Shown: positions 59,851 to 64,000 of the stretch, piece after piece | Numbering within the stretch: the first letter of the stretch is position 1 | How the letters are laid out: every line of letters starts with the position of its first letter | DNA from: Acanthochlamys bracteata | Lineage: Eukaryota > Streptophyta > Magnoliopsida > Pandanales > Velloziaceae | Assembly: GCA_019914995.1 (NCBI GenBank) | Contig: CM034131.1 | Location: 4,868,501 to 4,932,500 of the forward strand | Reading direction: 5' to 3' | DNA: 64,000 bases | Notes under the pieces: generated by a model | Database searches by the model: none | What the model was told of the DNA's origin: nothing | The model's input: the letters and a program-made list of their open reading frames with translations, nothing else | Made by a program: the position numbers and the translations under genes

Positions 59851-59885
59851 TAAATATAAAAAAAAACGCTTTGTTGGAGTTCAGG

Positions 59886-60004
59886 TGTTAAAGAAAGGTT
59901 TAGTCTCACATTGTTTATCAATGGTTCTGAGATGATATTCATAAAAACTTGGCTCACTTTTCTTCTTGCCGATTGATTTTAAGAATAATTCTAAATTCGT
60001 CACA
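59886..60004 (+). repeat. 3' LTR of the TRIM
   Basis: 119 bp, collinear with the 5' LTR. It ends cgtcaca and is followed by gtatt. Confidence 0.9.
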
Positions 60005-60009
60005 GTATT

Positions 60010-61780
60010 ATTTGCCACTTATATGGCACTACACATTGATAATCCAAAATATAATTGATCTAGAAATTAAGATATGTTATCGAAGAGAAACTTCTTATGT
60101 TAATGTGGTCCGTCATAAAAATTAAGTAAATGTAGATATGTTAGATATTAAAAATAATTTATTGATTTTTGGAAACGTTTGGTTAGCTTTTTAAATACTT
60201 TTTATTTGAAAATGTTTGGTTCTTTTTAATAAATTTAGTATAATATTTTAAAATATATAAAATTAATATTTTAAAAACTTTTATTTAAAATTTTTTTATT
60301 ATAAATATTCTTAAATATGTCCAAATACTGCAGGAAGAAATGAGTTGTTGGCATATTGTATATTCTTTTCCCGCCTTTATATCTGAAACAGAATCCAACG
60401 GTGTAAAATAAAAGACTTGAATCGTCTGTTGTTGAACTCAACTTACGTATTTGGAATTATTTATCAATTTCAATAAACTTCTTTCCGATTTGAAAAAGTT
60501 ATATATAAAATTTTAGAATGTTTTTTAAATTTGAAAATACAAATGAAATATTAAGATTATAAATTAATTATATATATAATTTTTATATTTAATAATGTTA
60601 TAAACTAATATATTTAAAAGTTTTTTAGAAAAAAATCTTTTTAATAATTACTTTCAAATATCTCTAACTATCTACAACTCATAATTAAGACACGTTTAAA
60701 GCAAATAATAGTCATGATTATAACAGTTAATAGTAATGATTATAAGTCGCACTACTGACTTTAAATTCCAACTATTTATTTATTTTAAATATACCTAAAT
60801 CACAAATTTTGCATAATCTTTACTTCAACCATAGAACCCATAATGAATCCGATTCCTAAAAAAAATCGTGCATTTTTTCCTCTTTCACCCCTAAATAGTG
60901 AGACAACTTGAACTGTGCACTGTTTCTAATATGTTTGGTTTGAAATGCTTCTCCATTTCATTTTAATTTTTAAATTTTAATAAATTATACATTTTTTTAT
61001 TTTAAATTATATTAATATTAAAAAATATAAAAAACTATACAACGAAAAGTTTATATATATATAATTTAAACTACAAGCTTATTTTTAAAAAACAAAGATC
61101 TTTAGACAACACCGCTCTATTTTCCTATTTCAAATTGGTTGCTAGTTATATATAACTTCGTTGAACTAGATCAAACTCAAGCTAAAAGGATAAAATCAAA
61201 TTTAAAACTAAAGGGGTTTGCGTTTAACAGCATTTCAAACACCCCATTTTTATTTTTTAATAAATGTTTCACAATACTTCATAAATTTTATTTATAAAAA
61301 CTTAATATTACTTATTTTTATTATTTTTATATAAAATAAAAATTATTTATAAATAAAATAAAAATATATTTTATTTTAGAAAAAGCCACTCTCCGACTGG
61401 GGTCCGAAAGCTTCCCAAAAATAAGATTTTGTTCAACTCCTCGTGACAGAACCTTTTTTGGAGTAAACCTTGTCACAGAACCTTAACACGCATGCTGCTT
61501 TAGAACAACAGCGCAAAAGAAGCTTCAAACCCAAACAACAAGCTTAAACCTTCTTCATATTTAAAAATGCAGTTAATACCACCAAGAAAACTTCCATTAT
61601 CTACATACACCCCAAAATAAGTATATCAACTTCTAAATGCGATTCATCAAAAGCACACATTATCTTTTGGTCCCGTTTGAGCCTCGACGAAAACCTCCAT
61701 TACGTCGAGACACAAAGAACAACTACATATATTACAAAATCATTTCTATAATAAGGCGTACACATTATGACAGATTGCAT
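60010..61780. other. Intergenic, AT-rich, with the 3' UTR of the next gene at its right end
   Basis: AT-rich tracts with gtttggttagc- and aaacacccc-like words at about 60170 and 61200-61260, probably decayed small elements. The last about 250 bases probably hold the 3' UTR of the minus-strand gene. Confidence 0.4.
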
Positions 61781-61785
61781 TGACT

Positions 61786-62516
61786 TCATACCGAGTTAAC
61801 AACAGCATCAACCTGCTGCCTAGCAAGGTATCTCTCCCTTCGTTCTTTCTGTTAACAAAAACGGTGAAATAATAACTTAGATTATCGCAATACAAGATAC
61901 AATAACTTCAAGCTAGCATTTAAAGTGAGCATGTAAGTGCACAGATATTTGTTGTATACTCATTTTTTCCAAATCTAGGCGGTTGCTTCTAATAATTGAA
62001 TATAAGTATAGCATCTCATGCATTGAGTTCAGAGCCAGTAAGAAGGAGGTTATTGTAACATTGCATGTACTAGTGAGCAGTGACTATTATGTTAATTGTT
62101 TCCAAATTTCAAATCATGATATGATTATTTCCATTGCTCTATCAGTGGTCGCGCATTGTAAACTAATTGGCCATTCAGATTGCAGAAGGGTCAAGCCTAG
62201 GAATTATGCTTGAGAATAGACATACCCATTCATCTATAACAAGCCCTTCGCCGACAATTCGGGGACCCGTGTCTTCAGGAGGTTTCTTTCGGGCCTCAAC
62301 TGCAGCATCAGCTTCAGCAAGCAGTCGATTCAGCTTATCCAATTGCTTCAAGTAGAACAAACATAATTATTGGTGTCCCAAGGCAAATTCTAAAGGTTGA
62401 AGGAAATAAAAATATATCAGACTATTTAAGCAGCTTACAGGGCTTTGGACAGTTGGTTCCAAGAATATCACGCGCAAAACTTGCTCGACAGCAACATGAT
62501 CCTTTTGCTCTTCAAA
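61786..62516 (-). CDS. C-terminal three exons of an unrecognised conserved-looking gene
   Basis: Read right to left: exon 62516-62439 (26 codons, FEEQKDHVAVEQVLRVIFLE), exon 62345-62226 (40 codons, QLDKLNRLLAEADAAVEARK and then GPRIVGEGLVIDEW), and the last exon 61848-61786 (KERRERYLARQQVDAVVNSV and stop). All junctions are phase 0 with gt donors and ag acceptors. The chain is open, charged and probably helical at both ends, with a Gly/Val-rich turn in the middle. No domain is known to me. Upstream exons must lie to the right of 62517 but I could not identify them; a donor-like site near 63625 may belong to it. The high coding quality suggests a live gene. Confidence 0.75.
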
Positions 62517-64000
62517 CTGTGAGAAACAAAAAAAGGGGTTATATTTGAAAAATAAATAGAGTACAGACGTTCGCAACTCAAGTAAACTAAGCGGTATGGA
62601 AATTCATCAAGATATATTACCACGTTCTGTGATAAGAAATTCCATGTATAGCATTACTAGCAGCTATATACATCTGATTTCTACGCAAACAAAAGCCTCA
62701 CTCAAATGCCACCATCCATCTTTGAACAGCAATCCCAAGGACATTGGTCTTACCCATCCTTGCCGTACAACAAATGAAGTAAAGAAGTACAATGGGTGTA
62801 CCCATAGTATTACCGTTCTTGAAATGGTTACTAAATGCCACAGTGGTTCTCAAGCAGAGGATAAGTGACCCTTGAAGAAAATTCTTTATAGTACCTACTG
62901 GACACCCTTTTAAAATCACCCAGATCATAAATGTCATTACTCCTACTCCTCATGCACGCCAAATAACACAATTGTATATACTAGTTTGTGAGATATCAGC
63001 ATGGCTCATCAATTCTCCATGGTCAGTCCATGTACTTACTATTAGCAACTCTTTTTGTGAAGTTCAATCATTTTGAACATAGTTAACAACCAAGTAGGAG
63101 GCTGCATCTTCATAATTTTATTACTAGGCTAAGTAGATCCTGAAGATTAAATGATGACAGAACATAGTTGACCTACCATAACAAAACCCTCGAGATATCG
63201 ACTCTATGAAACAAGCTAAGAGAGAGATGTTATGAACCTTAGTGCAAGCTAAAACCCCCTAAAAAGAAAAGCAACATCAATTAAATAAGCTAGAAATATC
63301 TCCCAACATTGTCTAATGCTAAGCACCATCAAGATAGCAATTTCTTTTGACTAAAGGGCTCTATTTCCAGCATTAGATGATCTGATGTTGTTAGCCAATT
63401 AATTACAACATCAGTATCATGTAACTGACATATTAGGATAGTATTAAATTGAAACTGACATGATAGCATCAAGTAACATAAACAACCCATGTGAGACTAG
63501 TATCTTAATACTTTCAGTTTAACAGTTATTATCCACATATTAAAGTACCACAAACATGAAACTAGTGGATATTCATAGTTTGTACCTAAAGTAGTGAAGA
63601 AAAAATGAAGAGGAGCTAGAAACTTACGACCAATTTTACTTTGATCGTTAAAATAAAGAAAGGAAATGACTTAATCGTTATGTTTCACAATCATTTTTAA
63701 GAGAAGGCTGGTGCTTGTAATAAGGATCTCATTCGTTCAGAACTCCGTTGACTGCTTCGATGTTTGTTGGTATCACCGTATCTCATTAGATTAGTTGTAG
63801 CTAGGCCATCAGTGTCATCTTTTCTCCACTAACCAGTGAGATTTACTCACAACCTTTGTAATTGAGTAGTGGATCTACTCCCTTTGCCACTATTTTCCCA
63901 AAACAGAGTAATGCTTTCCACCATTTTTAGTAGTTTGGGGTTATTTGGTAAACCAAATACCTTCGAGAATATATTAATTTAAAAGTAGAGACTACGTATT
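62517..64000. other. Probable intron(s) of the minus-strand gene, nothing else recognised
   Basis: No exon could be assigned with confidence. Short frames at 62596-62868 (plus) and 62698-62937 (minus) lack splice support and domain similarity. Confidence 0.35.

Larger units (their letters stand above)
59473..60004 (+). mobile_element. TRIM (miniature LTR retrotransposon)
   Basis: Two short LTRs, 59473-59592 and 59886-60004, share tgttaaa-aaaggtttagtc, cacattgtttatcaat and atgatattcataaaaacttgg, and both end cgtcaca. The target duplication gtatt is at 59468-59472 and 60005-60009. A PBS, tggtatcagagc, directly follows the left LTR (59593-59604), giving plus orientation. Total length is 532 bp, with no coding. 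It must move with proteins from autonomous elements. Confidence 0.93.

Overview
This window is AT-rich nuclear DNA of a flowering plant, most likely a eudicot. Signs of this are genes with spliceosomal GT-AG introns, plant-specific families (STP sugar transporter, DUF1223 protein, wound-induced DUF3774 protein, IQD, subtilase), plant-type Ty3/gypsy and Ty1/copia retrotransposons, a TRIM element and many small TIR elements. I cannot name the species. All protein names rest on motifs read by eye, not on database searches.

Layout. 1-3808: the 5' end of a minus-strand Tekay/Del-like Ty3/gypsy element (degenerate gag, PBS, 2.3-kb LTR) that runs off the left edge. 3809-5980: decayed gene-like fragments, a small MITE and an LTR-like fragment. 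5980-about 21570: a minus-strand chromovirus-type Ty3/gypsy element, broken within gag by a 10,638-bp SIRE/Maximus-like Ty1/copia element (9369-20006, TSD cagtg). Both are dead: stops, frameshifts and altered catalytic residues are visible. About 21625-25045: a sugar-transporter pseudogene with a 2,472-bp solo LTR (22418-24889, TSD gtgtt) of the same family as the leftmost LTR inside its last exon.

25046-37660 is mostly non-genic. It holds a GATC-rich low-complexity tract, a 55-bp minisatellite, a hAT-like MITE, a nearly perfect 587-bp tandem duplication, a probable organellar (mitochondrial) insertion, and a 1.7-kb TIR element with TTA target duplications that carries a recognisable exon of tubulin-folding cofactor A.

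37660-41700 holds the best gene of the window, an intact four-exon STP/hexose-carrier gene of 518 residues and the likely paralogue of the upstream pseudogene. At 44464-47168 is a 2.7-kb TIR element holding two unrelated host gene fragments: a SYP3-type syntaxin piece on the minus strand and an intron-containing IQD calmodulin-binding pseudogene on the plus strand. A subtilase pseudogene follows (about 50360-51110), then an intact two-exon DUF1223 gene (52299-53940), a single-exon wound-induced-protein gene on the minus strand (56660-56899), a TRIM element with a periodic interior (59473-60004), and the last three exons of an unrecognised minus-strand gene (61786-62516) that continues to the right.

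The genes do not form a pathway; this is ordinary eukaryotic gene order with heavy transposon traffic. The most interesting theme is DNA-level capture of host gene pieces by two TIR elements about 10 kb apart. Nothing looks like an unknown multi-gene system.
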